Positions 1 to 11,253 of a stretch of 64,000 bases of DNA are shown piece by piece (within the stretch, counting starts at the first letter, position 1; every line of letters starts with the position of its first letter). The stretch comes from Blepharisma stoltei (taxonomy: Eukaryota; Ciliophora; Heterotrichea; Heterotrichida; Blepharismidae): contig CAJZBQ010000027.1 of NCBI GenBank assembly GCA_914767885.1, forward strand, positions 186,001 to 250,000. Direction: 5' to 3'. The notes under the pieces are model-generated. The model searched no databases and was not told the origin of the DNA. It saw only the letters and a program-made list of their open reading frames with translations. The position numbers and the translations under genes are program-made.

Positions 1-57
1 ATACAAATAGAGATGCAATATGAAGTTAAATTAAAATTTACTATATTTTAAAATTAC

Positions 58-520
58 TTAACGGAGGAGGAAGAAATAAAATGGTGACGTTGACGGAAGT
101 TGGACTCCGAGGCGCACCTCCTATGGAGCTGGTAGGACCCATTTCTGATGAAACTGAGACACAGGGCCTCGTTCCTTGCCCAGGTAGGCCTTCAGAGGTG
201 GGGAAGCTATGCCGAAAAGGAAGTTTTATTTCTCCCCCGAAGGTTTTCCCTATCCCTGCCAGATGGGCTAGACAGTTTTTCCTACTACATGGTCTCCCCG
301 CATCGGGAGCATCGGGGCACTCTCCAAGAAGTGGCTCTATATAAAGGAGTTGATACTCTGGACAGGTAGTTCAGACCAGAAATCAAGATGGCGATGGGTC
401 TGGGAGTATGGCCACATCAGAACCCGATCTGGAGTCACTTTCGAGCTGAGGTGTGTGAGGTCCGTTGGTTCGCCCACGTATGGCCTGGCTAGTTTAACTT
501 AACTTAGCTTAATGGAGGAG
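58..520. mobile_element. GC-rich retroposon-like insertion
   Basis: A segment of about 450 bp that is clearly GC-richer than its surroundings. It is flanked by an imperfect direct repeat (TTAACGGAGGAG at 58 and TTAATGGAGGAG at 509). Just before the right copy is a short repeated tail (TAACTTAACTTAGC). There are no inverted repeats and no convincing protein. The flanking GGAGGAGTGAGTA resembles the C/G-rich end of the IES-like elements elsewhere in the window, so the insertion may sit inside an IES. Overlapping short open frames look like chance. Confidence 0.5.
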
Positions 521-602
521 TGAGTAGTAATAAATTTTATAGTTTTTTGCTTTAAATTGTCCATACTTCATCTATTTTAAATAATATATTGGTAAATTTC
601 AG

Positions 603-1213
603 CTAATAGCTTATAGCTAATTGGTCAATTTTTTCGTCACTAGCTCCAAGTGATTTCTTACCAATTTCTTGAGAAAATTCGGCCATCTCCTCATTCGCAA
701 AAAGTGGAACATGCCCCATTAGGTCGTGAACTACATCTGGTTCGACTGCGTAAAATGGGGAAGAAATATGCCTAATATACCTTGATGCAAAAAATACTCG
801 ATAAGCAAGTCCATATAAAAATGATCTTGCATTAATCATTCCTCCAACAGGAACTAGTTTGAATCCTGTTTTTGAGTTTAGCCAATTATTTACTTTAGAA
901 AACTGAGGGACTTCATTTTCAGTGTAAATGTTTTTATTCTCCAACTCAATGAGGTTTTGGTTGTGTTCGTCACAAGCGTAAAGGCTATGAAGCTCTTTAA
1001 GCTTCCCATAAAGGATATTCCAAGTCTTATTTGCTTGCTCAGGATAATAAGCATCAGGGACGTCTGAATCGGCCGGGGTATCATAATTTCTCATTGATGA
1101 AAGCCAATTCATGTAATCGATGTCGTTTGAGCCTGGGTAGGAATTTCCAAGATCATCAATAATATTTCTATGAGACTTGTCAATACAGTCCAAATCTCGT
1201 CTTGAGGGAAACT
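603..1213 (-). CDS. Aromatic amino acid hydroxylase, partial
   Basis: Biopterin-dependent aromatic amino acid hydroxylase (phenylalanine/tyrosine/tryptophan type), which hydroxylates the ring using iron and tetrahydrobiopterin. The visible part covers the start of the catalytic domain (FPSRRDLD), then RHISSPFYAVEPDVVHDL and MGHVPLFANEEMAEFSQEIG. This includes the first iron-binding His of the HDLMGH motif and ends at the conserved LGASDE block. The frame stops at TAG where the family continues with a conserved YWFTVEFG segment, so the second iron His and Glu and the C-terminal half are missing. No in-frame ATG is visible upstream either. I infer that the gene is split by eliminated DNA extending left of the window; a pseudogene is the alternative. 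TTG at 1193 is not a start, because homology continues upstream of it. Confidence 0.8.
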
Positions 1214-3566
1214 TAAAAAATATACTAGAGGAAAAATTGCATTTTTTACACTATAAAATAGAAGTAATTATTTTTTTGAGATTTTATAGTAGGAAAAATT
1301 ATTGAATAAAAATAAAAATTTAAGGTTTTTTATGATGGCCTCTTCTTGATCTTGGATACCATATCGGTTTGGTGAATAATTGTTTTGTCTGATTAAGCAG
1401 CAAAGACTTCATAGCCATTTTAATTATGCGATTTCTGAAATTTTTCCAATTCTAGAATGCCATAATAGAAAACTTAAAGGCTAAAATTCTATAAATTAGT
1501 CTTCAGACACTTTTTGGATCAATAGCTCTTATTCGGCCTAGTTAGAATTGCGAAAGCAGAAATAATCTAGAGAATTAAATTTTTTGTTTAAAAGTAATTT
1601 CATTTCATGATTTACTTATAAAAATGATGGCTACTTTGATAAATTTATAATATCTATTAAAGTAAAGGACATTAAAGCCTTTATCTTGATATTTAATGTG
1701 TAAATTTTAAATGGAAGAAGAATCGAATTTGCTAATAAAAAAACTCTTAACATTTTTTTGAATGGGTCAGTAGATTAAGAGGCAATATTAAAGAGTATAA
1801 ATAAGCAAGTCTCCTTAATTGTAATTTTTGCATATATAATTTAGTAGCCTATGATTATGAGCTACGTCACCATTTTTAAGTGATATATAATTTGTGATAT
1901 ATCTTTATGCTATGGAGTATCTATAAATTCAATATCAAATTCTTTAACTATCTAAACTAAATTTTACCTAAGGATAAGAAGAAAAGCAAGCATTAAATAC
2001 AATTTAATTTAAGGATTCTTAATTTTAAAATGGCTTACAATAAATTCGAAATTGCAGTTAAAAATATATGTTTAAAAATTATTTTTATAGGCTTCTATTT
2101 TCTTGATAGCTATTTATGTTTTAATAAATATCAAGAATAGCTTATTTGAAAAATTAGATATAAAATGCATTTATTTGGCTGAAAACTTAAAAAGATTCTA
2201 TTTTAATTTTTCTAAGTTCGAAGAAATGATATATGTGATGATAAATCAAATTAAGTCTTAATGTTTGATGCATAGGGTTTAAATTAAAGTAAAAGTGAAA
2301 TATGATGAAAAAAATTAAAATGTTTTTTGAGTTATTTAATAGATTAGGTACTGGAATTATTAACGTGAAGCGAGTAAAGCTTAATCTTTTTATTTTTCAT
2401 TAGAAAATTTATCTATTTTTAATAGCCTATGTATATCATTTGCTTTCTCATTTTTTAAGAGTCTTAATTATATGTGACTAAATTTATCTGCTTAGGAAAT
2501 AACTATAAATTTTTTAGGCTATTTCAATTAAATTTAAAGCATAATATAATAAAATTCCATAATTAAAGAAAACAATCAAAAATTTTTGTATTTAAAATTA
2601 TCCATATTTTTGTATATACTCGAAAATATAAAATTTCTTACTCTTCACTACAGACACTATTGGAAATTTTATAAAAAATTAAGAAAATTAGCCCCCCTCC
2701 TTGATTGAGCAATCTCCACATGATAAAGCTAAATATCTTTCCTATCTCTCTTAAAATCTAACTATCTATCTTTGGCAATAATATACCGTAGATGTAATAC
2801 CTTATAATCGATCTATGCAATTCTATACGATTTCTCGCTTATAAAACTTTATTTCTTATGGGACTGGTGCGTGAAATATTTTTACATGGAAGCATAACAT
2901 ATGAAAATATTTATATGAATTATTTTTTTCTAAAAAATGTTTTGATTAGTGATTTTGATCGATTCGATCAAGAATTGAGAGAGTTAGTGATAAAATGGCT
3001 TTATCAACTTTGAGAAATATAAGTTTCCTTAATATTATGATCTTTTACTGCTTTACCTAATTTCTGCACTTAATAGCAATTATTCAATTATTTAATATAA
3101 AATAGATAATTCAGTTAAAGCTATTTAAGAATAATTATTAATTAATATCGAATTATTAAAGCTTTAAACTTCATCTTTATATTCTCGCAAAAATTAATTT
3201 GGGACCGTTTTAAAAAATAATTAATTTCAGATCTTCCTAAAATAATCATTATTTTTACAATACATTAATATTAACTTTTAAAAGAAGAATTTAAGACCCT
3301 GCTTAAAATTTTAAAAATCTATTAATTAAAAAAAACTATTAAAATCTAAATCCTGCCAATTATTACTGATTTTTTTGATTTTTTATAATATATATTGTGA
3401 TAGTATAAAATAAGTAATAACAACAAAATAAAGAATATTAATATTTATGCAAAAATTATTATCAATAGCAATCAGCCTAATTTAATGGAGTATATTATAA
3501 TACGTTAAGGCCAAGTTTTGGCAATAGATATATATAAATTTTATTATTCAATTTACCATAGTATAT
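1214..3566. other. AT-rich stretch without recognisable genes
   Basis: About 2.3 kb of very AT-rich DNA with no open frame of useful length on either strand under the TGA=Trp code. I see no tRNA-like or clear terminal-repeat structure. It could be intergenic, or internal to a long eliminated sequence separating parts of the hydroxylase gene. Confidence 0.5.
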
Positions 3567-5269
3567 ATGATTAGAACCAGACCAAAATCTAGCATTTCAT
3601 CATTAAATATTAACGAAGATAAACTCCGAAAACTCCAAAAGGAATTTTCTAAATCCTTATTATTATAAATGTCAAATCAGAAATATTTAAATACAATTTA
3701 TAAAAAAATACAAAATATTTGATTAGCTAACTAAGAGGCCAAAACCGAATAAGGATTTCTTCTAAAAAAGTTTCAAAAAGTGAAAGACAAAGTCCAGTCA
3801 CCTCAAACTCCACAAACCAGTTACCAAAACCTTACGAAGTCTTACAAAACTATTTAAAAAAGCGAAACACAGAAAACCAAGAGTTCAGTCCTTGCCACGA
3901 AGCCAATACCTCTCGTAAAGGCTTCATCTCAACCCCAAAACTCCACACAAAACCTGCACATCGTCGAGTATTTTCTGACCACTTCCCAGTCAGTCCTAAC
4001 ATTCCAACTAAGCTAGAAGAAGCCGAAAAGCCAAGTTTTTTCCTCGATTTCTCCCAAAAAATCCCACCAAAAGTCGAGGTCAGAAAAAACTCATATTTTG
4101 ATTTAAATTTAACCCCAAGAAAAAAATCGCCATTAAACACCTCAAAACACAATTCCATAAATCTCTCAAGCTCCGAACTCCAAAACGAAGAAGAAAACAG
4201 AGAAAAACTCCTCCAATACATTTCCTCTTATTACAAAAAGCATTTAGAAGAGCCTACATCCTCTTTAGAGTTTTATCAAGTAGGCGAAATGATCGGTAAA
4301 GGCTCATTTGGAAGAGTTATGTTAGGCGTCCATAGACTGACAGGCCACAAAGTTGCCCTCAAAGCTATTGAAAAAATCCATATGAAAAACGAAGACTCCA
4401 GACGTAAAGTTTTACATGAAGTTTTAATCCTGAAAAAAGTCCGCCATAGCCGAGTCAACCGAATTCTTGAGGTTTTTGAGTCCTCAAAATTTTTTTATAT
4501 AGTTATGGAATACGCAGGAGGTGGCGATCTTCTTCATTTTGTAAAAAGAAAAGGAAAAATCTTGGAAGGCGAAGCTAAAAGGATTTTCAGACAAATTCTT
4601 GAAGGGGCTATCGCAATTCATTCACATGGGATTATTCATAGAGATTTTAAGCTTGATAACATTTTGATTGATTCTGATTATTCTTCAGTCAAAATTTGTG
4701 ACTTTGGGGTAAGCAGGTCATTTAAACGAGGAGACATGATATATGAACAATGTGGGACCCCTGCATATTTAGCTCCTGAAATGATTATAGGAAGAGGCTA
4801 TGAAGGCCCTTCAGTCGATATCTGGAGTTTAGGCGTCCTTCTCTATGCAATGCTGTGTGGAACTGTCCCTTTTAAAGCTAAAAATCTGAATGATCTGCAT
4901 AAAATGATTTTATTAGGAAAATATGCAATCCCAGAGTACATGTCAGATGAAGCTAAAGATTTAATTTCACTATTTTTAAACCCAATCCCACAATACCGCA
5001 TTTCTTTAAAAGACGCATTAGAGCACCGATGGTTTTTCACTGAAGATACAGAGCCAGAAGCTCCTCGGCCTCGATTTTCTGACCTGCAGACAGACCGTGA
5101 TTTAGAAAAAATTGACGATTCTATAGTTTCTCAAGTCGCCAAGTTTGGCTACCCTAAGAGTTATATAATTAACTCCCTTAAAAACGGCGACCTCACACAT
5201 TCCACCGCATCTTATTATATTTTGCAAGACCATGCATTAAAGCTACAAGCTTTAAACCCATGTGTATAA
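3567..5269 (+). CDS. SNF1/MARK-like Ser/Thr kinase with UBA-like tail
   Basis: CAMK-group protein kinase. A disordered N-terminal region of about 210 residues is followed by a full kinase domain: glycine loop IGKGSFGRV, VALK lysine, HRDFKLDN catalytic loop, CDFGVSR, and GTPAYLAPE. After the kinase domain, SIVSQVAKFGYPKSYI...SYYILQ resembles the UBA-like segment of AMPK-related kinases. The kinase frame is open upstream without an ATG as far as TAA at 3728. An ATG at 3567 begins a plausible N-terminus in another frame. Removing a 68-74 bp TA-bounded segment (about 3660-3733) joins the two and gives 542-544 residues. The kinase assignment is secure; the N-terminal join is inference. Confidence 0.85.
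3660..3733. mobile_element. Short putative IES (68-74 bp)
   Basis: TA-bounded segment between the N-terminal and main frames of the kinase gene. The left boundary is ambiguous because it lies in a TTATTATTA run; the right TA is at 3732. Removing 68, 71 or 74 bp restores one frame. It contains stops in the kinase frames and is AT-rich. Terminal inverted repeats are weak. Confidence 0.45.
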
Positions 5270-5315
5270 TTTAACACTTTTATTTAACTATAAGAAATGT
5301 TCAGAAAATAATAAA

Positions 5316-6529
5316 ATGAAGCTTGTTCTTGAGTGCACAGGAGATGTCTTGGAAGAAATGCTTAAAGCGCTTAAATCAGCCTGCCCAACTGATGAGCGCG
5401 TTTATTTGATTTTTCAAGACGATTTATACTGGGAGGAATAAGATAGTTTTTATAGAAAAAAGAGGGGTTTGAAGGTATATTAATATAAATAAGCATAATT
5501 ATTCTCAGAGAAGTCCATATAGGAATAGACCGGCCAATCTGCTGGGTCGAGATCGATTTATCTGATAAAAGTGATTCTGCGTTGTTTTCTAAAGTAGTTG
5601 TCAAATCCAAGCAGCACAAAAATACAATTGTCTTAGAAGCAGTAAAAACACAAGTCTTTGAAGCTCTAAAAGCAAGCTCAGCTTTGCCGGGAACTCAAGT
5701 AACGATTCGCCTAGCCCAAGAAAATAGATCAGGCAGTCCACATCTCTATCTAGAATTCCGCTGTGTAGTCCCAGATTAGGCTAAATTAGGCGGGTCTTGC
5801 GTGCCGACATTATGTTCTTGGTATATCGTCTGAGGGTCAAGGAAAAAAGCCATTCGTGTAGGAAAAACCCACCCCTGGACTTCCTAAAAGTATGGGATAA
5901 TTTATATATAGGGGATCAACTCAAAAGTCGCCCTGAAACCTATACACCACTCACCATCTTTTAAAAATTGTGTCATCCCAGAAGAAGGCGAAAACTTCAG
6001 TTATGAAAAACAAGTAGACATCGTTATAAATAAAGCCAATGAAGACATAATCCCTGAAATCCCCAATGCCATTGAGTGTGAAATGGTCTGCTTAAACCAC
6101 GTCATACAAATAATGAGACCTCTCCAAGGTGATGACTCAGCCGTTATCCTTGGACTAAGCCTTGAAAAATGCCAAGCTTGTGCACCTCGAAATAAAAGAG
6201 ATTTAGATTACCTTTTCGCCTGCAATCATGCCAGAAATAAAGTAGAAGTCCCTGAAAAAGGAGACTTGACTGTGATGTCAGTGAATTCTTCGCCATTACA
6301 AGTTATTAGTACATATTATCAGGTGCCTTTATTATTTGGGCAATGCTCGTTGAAAAATATAAGGGCGACACTAAAGGTGAAGCATTTATTAGAATTATTC
6401 CAAAAATCATCAGCAGTCAACTGGCCGAAGGTGATGCTTGGGATCCAACATGAAGGAGGGATCATTATGACGATTTCTAAACATGAAAGCTTGTCGTTAA
6501 GGCTGCTCGCCCCTGGTCATATTGAGTAA
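5316..6529 (+). CDS. HUS1: HUS1-like checkpoint clamp subunit, interrupted twice
   Basis: Probable Hus1/Mec3 subunit of the 9-1-1 DNA-damage clamp. Three blocks lie on one strand. 5316-5426 begins MKLVLECTGD. From 5498, PICWVEIDL and NTIVLEAVKTQVFEALK match the Hus1 pattern of a WCE-type strand followed by the hydrophobic helix. From about 5972, EGENFSYEKQV runs to the C-terminal sheet (VISTYYQVP, KVKHLLELF). Removing a 71 bp TA-bounded segment and a 207 bp segment between near-repeats TGTGTAGTCCCAGA and TGTGTCATCCCAGA yields 936 coding bp (311 residues). Without both removals no protein is possible. Family assignment is moderate because the sequence is divergent; RAD1 or RAD9 is less likely. 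Confidence 0.55.
5427..5497. mobile_element. Short putative IES (65-71 bp) in HUS1-like gene
   Basis: The first coding block runs into TAA at 5439, and the second opens after TA at 5490 or 5496. Joining TTA (ends 5426) to ATT (5498) or to AGC (5492) keeps one frame. No clear inverted repeats. Confidence 0.4.
5776..5982. mobile_element. Direct-repeat-flanked insertion in HUS1-like gene
   Basis: A 207 bp unit between two imperfect 14-bp direct repeats (5762-5775 and 5969-5982, two mismatches). The left coding block meets TAG immediately after the first repeat, and coding resumes in the second. There are no terminal inverted repeats. The right copy lacks a TA, so a simple TA-to-TA excision would not explain precise removal. 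Confidence 0.5.
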
Positions 6530-6556
6530 TATATCTAAATAATTATCAATTAAAAA

Positions 6557-8125
6557 TTATATAATCCATGGTTTTTCTCTTCCAAGCTCTGCAGCCATGT
6601 TAAAAGATTTTTTCTTAATTTGGCTATTCAGTGGGTAGCTTCCAGGGCCGACTTCTTCATTTGTACCAGTCCCAGGTCTGTAGCTTCCAAAATTGGAAAA
6701 CCGGGCACTTGTGAGCCTGAATTGTTTTGTAGGGACACTTTTAGGTCTAGAGTCATAAGACCCAGGACCTGGGTTGTTAGGGTCTTTGGCTGTTCTGAAA
6801 AACCTGTTTGAAGAAGAGTCAAAGCTGATTTTCGGGTTTAAAAGTTGATAATCATAAGCGCGGCTTTGTTTTCCAGCCCATGGCTTGTGAGAAATATATG
6901 GAACTGGCTTAGGGACACTCCCTACTACAGTAACGCATAGATTATCTGACGCAATTCCTTTAAATCTTGGAGTCTTGCTTTTAAAAGACGAATTCGAGGT
7001 GTCGTTTTCCTTTGCAGAATTCGGCTCATAACTTCCTGGGCCTGGGTTGTTATTTGGCTTCGGCTTTCTAAATCTTTCAGCTCTTGACCCAAATGGATTA
7101 TTTGGGTCTTCTTCTATAATGGTTTCTTCACTGGCGTACTCTCCTGGCCCTGGGTTCCCTGCAGTGGTAACCCAAGGCATTTCTCGCTTTTCACTTGTAT
7201 TGAAACCTGGCTTTACAGTAGCCATTTCAAAGGACACAAATTTCTGCTTGAGCTCTTCGATTTTATTTAACTGCTCTTTTGAATAGTAATTCCCAACAGG
7301 TGGGACGTCATGGTTTCCTACAACAAATGGCCGATGTGGGTCTCTTGTTAATGGCATATCTCGTTTTGCGGTTATTCCAAACCCTTCTACTTGGACTTTA
7401 TTTTTCTTGTCTAGGGAAGCTACTTCGTAGCTTCCTGGTCCTGGTTTATCATCTTTTGCTGATTTTGAAGTAACAGGTCTGACAGTTTTTGACTGGAAAT
7501 TTCATGATTCTTTATCAGATTGTATAGACTCGTCAAATGAGTATTCGCCAGGTCCAGGCCTTGCGTCACTTGTAGGCTCGAAAACTGATCTTCTTCCTCT
7601 ATAAGAGCCAAAACCTGCCCCTCTAGAGCTTGGCTTTACAATGCTATGGTCTGGGCTATAACTTGTAGGCCCAATATTCGCTTTTTTTATGTTTTTTGAA
7701 GGGATTGAAGGTGGACTTGGCTCTATTAACAAAGACTGTGGCCGCCTTCTCTGAAAGTCTTCTCCTTGTGCTTTTGGATTGCTTTCAAGCTCATAAGTCC
7801 CAGGCCCTGGATTATTTATGCTTGTAGGCAGCGTAAATCCAGTGACCCCAGGGGCAAAAGGCCCAATTCGTGGAGCTTTAGAAATAAAATTGCAAATTGG
7901 CTGGTTGTTTTGCTTTAGCCATTCTTCACGGCCAGAATATGTTCCTGGTCCTGGCTCGAATTTAACTGAAGTCTTGGGAGCTGATAGAGTTCTTTTTTCT
8001 GATACGCTAAAAGGTGCTGCGCTTTTATTGAAATCTTTGGAGGTGTTTATTTCATAGGTCCCTGGGCCTACTTCGGCTGGGGTATGAGCTTGTCAAAATT
8101 CAGTTTTTCGCATAACGAGTTTCAT
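6557..8125 (-). CDS. SHIPPO/STPG-repeat protein (sperm-tail PG-rich)
   Basis: A 522-residue protein built of SHIPPO repeats: multiple PGPGSYE/PGPGTYE-type motifs (for example EVGPGTYE, FEPGPGTYS, NNPGPGTYE, ARPGPGEYS, DKPGPGSYE, NNPGPGSYD, EVGPGSYP). Proteins of this family decorate ciliary and sperm-flagellar microtubules, fitting a heavily ciliated cell. The frame runs unbroken from ATG at 8125 if two TGA codons are read as Trp. It has no transmembrane segment and is basic and Pro/Gly-rich. It starts 43 bp upstream of the thiolase stop on the same strand. Confidence 0.85.
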
Positions 8126-8167
8126 GTTTAAAATGATAAATGATTTTTTTATTAATTTCTTCAACTA

Positions 8168-9379
8168 TTAAAGGGATTCTATTAAGATAGAGGTGGCTCC
8201 GCCACCTCCGTTGCAAATTCCAGCTAATCCTAAAGTTTTGCCTTTTTCTTGTAAAGAATAAAGAAGAGTACCCAAAATTCGAGCACCTGACATGCCTACT
8301 GGGTGGCCTAAAGCTACGGCTCCACCATTGATATTTACCTTTGCTAAGTCAATATCAAGAAGCTTTATGTTCGCCAATACAACTGAGCTGAATGCTTCAT
8401 TTATTTCAAACAAATCAATTCTTTCTTTAGATAACCCTGCGCGGGTTAAACATTTTTGCATCGCTTCTGCAGGCGCGATACTGAAATGAAGAGGTTCTGT
8501 TTCTGAGTCTGCAAAGCTTAATATCCTTGCTAAAGGCTTTAAGCCTAATTTATCAGCTTTTTCTTTACTCATTAGTAGCACAGCAGCTGCCCCATCATTA
8601 ATAGACGAAGCATTTGCAGCAGTTATCGTCCCTTTTTCACTAAAAACTGGTTTCAAGGTCGGGATTTTATCATATTTCACCTTTGTGTATTCTTCGTCAT
8701 TTGAAATAATTTTTTGTCCTTTATTCCCTCCAACCACCACTTTTACAATTTCTTTATTATAAAACCCTCTATTTCAAGCTTTATTTGCTTTTGTATAAGA
8801 CCTGATACAAAATTTGTCTTGCTCTTCTCTTGTGATGCCAAATTTTTCAGCTGTTATTTCAGCACATGCACCCATAGAAAGTTTATTATAAGGACAGTTG
8901 AGCCCGTCTAAACTCATTAGGTCTTGTATAGAATTATCACTGTATTGGTGGCCTGTTCTGTATTTTTGTAGAATATAAGGGACAGAGCTCATACTTTCCA
9001 TGCCTCCAGCAATTATTACGTCACTATGACCAAGTGCGATGTTTTGAACTGCTAATGTGACTGCTTTTAGCCCTGATGCACATAGCTTATTGACTCCTGT
9101 AGCACAAGTTGTGTTGGGAAGCCCTGATAATATTGCAGCTTGTCTTGTAGAAGACTGCCCAGCACCTCCTTGGAATACATGTCCCATTATTACTTCTTGG
9201 ACTTCTTTTTCACTTACTTTTGACTCTAGAAAGACAGATCTTATTGCAAAGGAGCCTAAAACTGGAGCTGGGAATGCAGAAAAGCAGCCCCCGAATGACC
9301 CGATGGCTGTTCTTTTAGCTCCAACTATTACGACATCTCTTGGTAAAAATGAGAAATTCCTAACAAATTTTCCTAGCAT
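8168..9379 (-). CDS. Acetyl-CoA acetyltransferase (thiolase) A
   Basis: Thiolase of 403 residues that makes or cleaves acetoacetyl-CoA. The nucleophilic Cys lies in NKLCASG near residue 100. NEAFS and GHPVGMSG carry the catalytic His region, and CNGGGGATS the second Cys. The short N-terminal extension MLGKFVRNFSF could be a weak targeting sequence. One TGA falls where the paralogue downstream in coordinates has TGG (AWNRGF against AWKRGF), direct evidence that TGA is Trp. Its ATG follows the TAA TAA of the upstream thiolase in the same frame. Confidence 0.95.
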
Positions 9380-9382
9380 TTA

Positions 9383-10606
9383 TTAGTTAATCAATTCAAT
9401 TATTATTGAAGTCGCACCGCCACCTCCATTGCATATAGAAGCGCATCCAATCGTTTTATTGGATTCTCTGAGAGAATTGATAAGTGTTGCAATGATCCTG
9501 CAGCCTGACATTGCAAATGGGTGTCCAAGTGCAACTGCTCCTCCATTGATATTTAACTTATCATGGCTTATCCCAAGTAGTTTCATATTAACAATTGCAA
9601 TCGAGCTGAAATTTTCATTGATTTCCCACAAGTCAACATTATTAACTGTCATTTTTGCCCTTTTCAGAGCCATTTGTATAGAAGGTGTAGGTGCAGTTCC
9701 AAAGTGCATAGGCTCAGTTTCTCCGTCAGCGAAGCTTACAATTCTAGCTAAAGGCTTTACTCCAAGCTTTCTAGCTGCGTCTATGCTCATAACTAAAGCA
9801 GTTGACCCTCCATCATTAAACCCTGAGGCATTTGCAGCAGTAATAGTCCCATTTTTATCAAAAACAGGCTTAAGTGTAGGGATTTTGTCATATTTTACCT
9901 TTTTATATTCGTCGTCTTCGGTTACCGTCACATTTCCTCCTTTTCCTTGGACTTCAATGGGGACGATTTCATTGTTAAAAAACCCTCTTTTCCATGCTTT
10001 TTCAGCTCTTCTATAAGACTCGGCGCAGAAACTGTCTTGCTCTTCTCTTGTGATGCCGTATTTTTCAATGGTTTTTTCTGAGCATAGTCCCATAGTTAAT
10101 TTTGAATGTTTACAGTATACACCATCTGTGGAAAGGAGGTTAAAAATAGTGGAATCAGCGTAAAGATGTCCAGGACGGTAATCAGCGATATAGAAAGGGG
10201 CAAGACTCATATTTTCTATACCTCCTGCCATTATGACATCTACGTGGCCTAGAGTGATGCTTTGAGCTGCTAATGTGACTGATTTCATGCCTGAGGAGCA
10301 AGCTTTATTAATACCTGTACAGATGGTTTCGTAAGGAAGCCCTGCATAGATAGAAGCTTGACGAGCCGGAGCTTGGCCTAGTCCTCCAAACATATTTCCA
10401 AGCATTACTTCTTGGATATCAGATGGCTTTATATTGGCTTGCTGAATTGCTGCCTTGATACAGCTTGCACCAAGATTAACTGCTGGGATTTTGCTTAACG
10501 AGCCCATATAACTGCCTATTGGAGTTCTTTTAGCAGCAGCTATTATTACTTCTCTAGGCATAAAGCTCATCTTATTAATTTCAATGAAAAATGCAATATA
10601 TTCCAT
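9383..10606 (-). CDS. Acetyl-CoA acetyltransferase-like (thiolase) B
   Basis: Tandem paralogue of thiolase A, 407 residues or about 395 from the second Met. The Cys nucleophile motif NKACSSG is near residue 103 and the C-terminal CNGGGGATS motif is intact. Two normally conserved motifs differ: NEAF reads NENF, and GHPxGMSG reads GHPFAMSG. Activity or specificity may therefore differ. Only TAA TAA separates this gene from the ATG of thiolase A, in the same frame, leaving essentially no intergenic DNA. Confidence 0.92.
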   Translation of the reverse strand: MEYIAFFIEINKMSFMPREVIIAAAKRTPIGSYMGSLSKIPAVNLGASCIKAAIQQANIKPSDIQEVMLGNMFGGLGQAPARQASIYAGLPYETICTGINKACSSGMKSVTLAAQSITLGHVDVIMAGGIENMSLAPFYIADYRPGHLYADSTIFNLLSTDGVYCKHSKLTMGLCSEKTIEKYGITREEQDSFCAESYRRAEKAWKRGFFNNEIVPIEVQGKGGNVTVTEDDEYKKVKYDKIPTLKPVFDKNGTITAANASGFNDGGSTALVMSIDAARKLGVKPLARIVSFADGETEPMHFGTAPTPSIQMALKRAKMTVNNVDLWEINENFSSIAIVNMKLLGISHDKLNINGGAVALGHPFAMSGCRIIATLINSLRESNKTIGCASICNGGGGATSIIIELIN

Positions 10607-10696
10607 TTATTTTATCCATCATTATCTATTTCTTTACAAATTAACAAAATAATCCACATAAAATACAATAATATACTAATTTTAGTATTATAAAAC

Positions 10697-11209
10697 TTAT
10701 TTATGAGAAGCCTGTATTGCTTGGCTGCCCAAGCATTTAGCAAGCACTTCTGTAAGAGCTTTAATTTCATGCCTAAAACTGTCTTCTTGCATCCCTTGAT
10801 TTTTCCTCATTTGTCCTTCTCCATACACAACGGTCAGATCAGGAATTGTGGTTCCTCTTGCCACCCTGACCCCTGCAGTAATAATACAGCCATTCCCAAT
10901 TTTACAATTTGGCTCTACCTTGCATCGGTGTTCAAAAACATTATAATTCCCTATTTCACTGTATTCTATTATAGTGCCGACTTCAAATATGTTATATGAG
11001 CCAATCTGTAATGGAAGCGGGGCTGGGTTTTCTTCAGGTTTTCGATTTATTATTCTGACTCTTTCTTCAATGATATTGTATTCGCCGAAAACAATTGGGG
11101 CAGATTCAGCTATTATGGAACAGTCAGGGTGGATCACAGAGCCTTGACCAAAAGCAATTTGGCCTTCAATTTCTATGTTTTTAGAACAAATTACTTGCTG
11201 CTCGGCCAT
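10697..11209 (-). CDS. DCTN6: Dynactin subunit 6 (p27)
   Basis: A 170-residue left-handed beta-helix protein with hexapeptide repeats throughout (GQGSVIHPDCSII, GSYNIFEVGTIIEYSEIG, NYNVFEHRCKVEPNCKIGNGC). It matches dynactin subunit 6 in length (about 190 in animals) and order. It belongs to the pointed-end complex of dynactin, which links dynein to cargo. Uninterrupted single exon. Confidence 0.85.
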   Translation of the reverse strand: MAEQQVICSKNIEIEGQIAFGQGSVIHPDCSIIAESAPIVFGEYNIIEERVRIINRKPEENPAPLPLQIGSYNIFEVGTIIEYSEIGNYNVFEHRCKVEPNCKIGNGCIITAGVRVARGTTIPDLTVVYGEGQMRKNQGMQEDSFRHEIKALTEVLAKCLGSQAIQASHK

Positions 11210-11253
11210 AGATTATATTTTGAAATAGATTATAAATAATTAGATAAATAATA

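Noticed and set aside
81-369. Overlapping open frames of 73-87 codons as protein genes
   Set aside because: They lie inside a GC-rich insertion, overlap each other, show no domain, and GC-rich DNA opens frames by chance.
1214-1245. 14-nt GT..AG intron at the 5' edge of the hydroxylase
   Set aside because: The clear introns here are all 15 nt; this one is 14 and its removal does not lead to a start codon.
3850-4221. Antisense 123-codon frame opposite the kinase N-terminus
   Set aside because: The plus strand has continuous coding into the kinase domain; the antisense frame has no recognisable features.
9429-10016. Antisense frame opposite thiolase B
   Set aside because: Mirror of a highly conserved enzyme gene.
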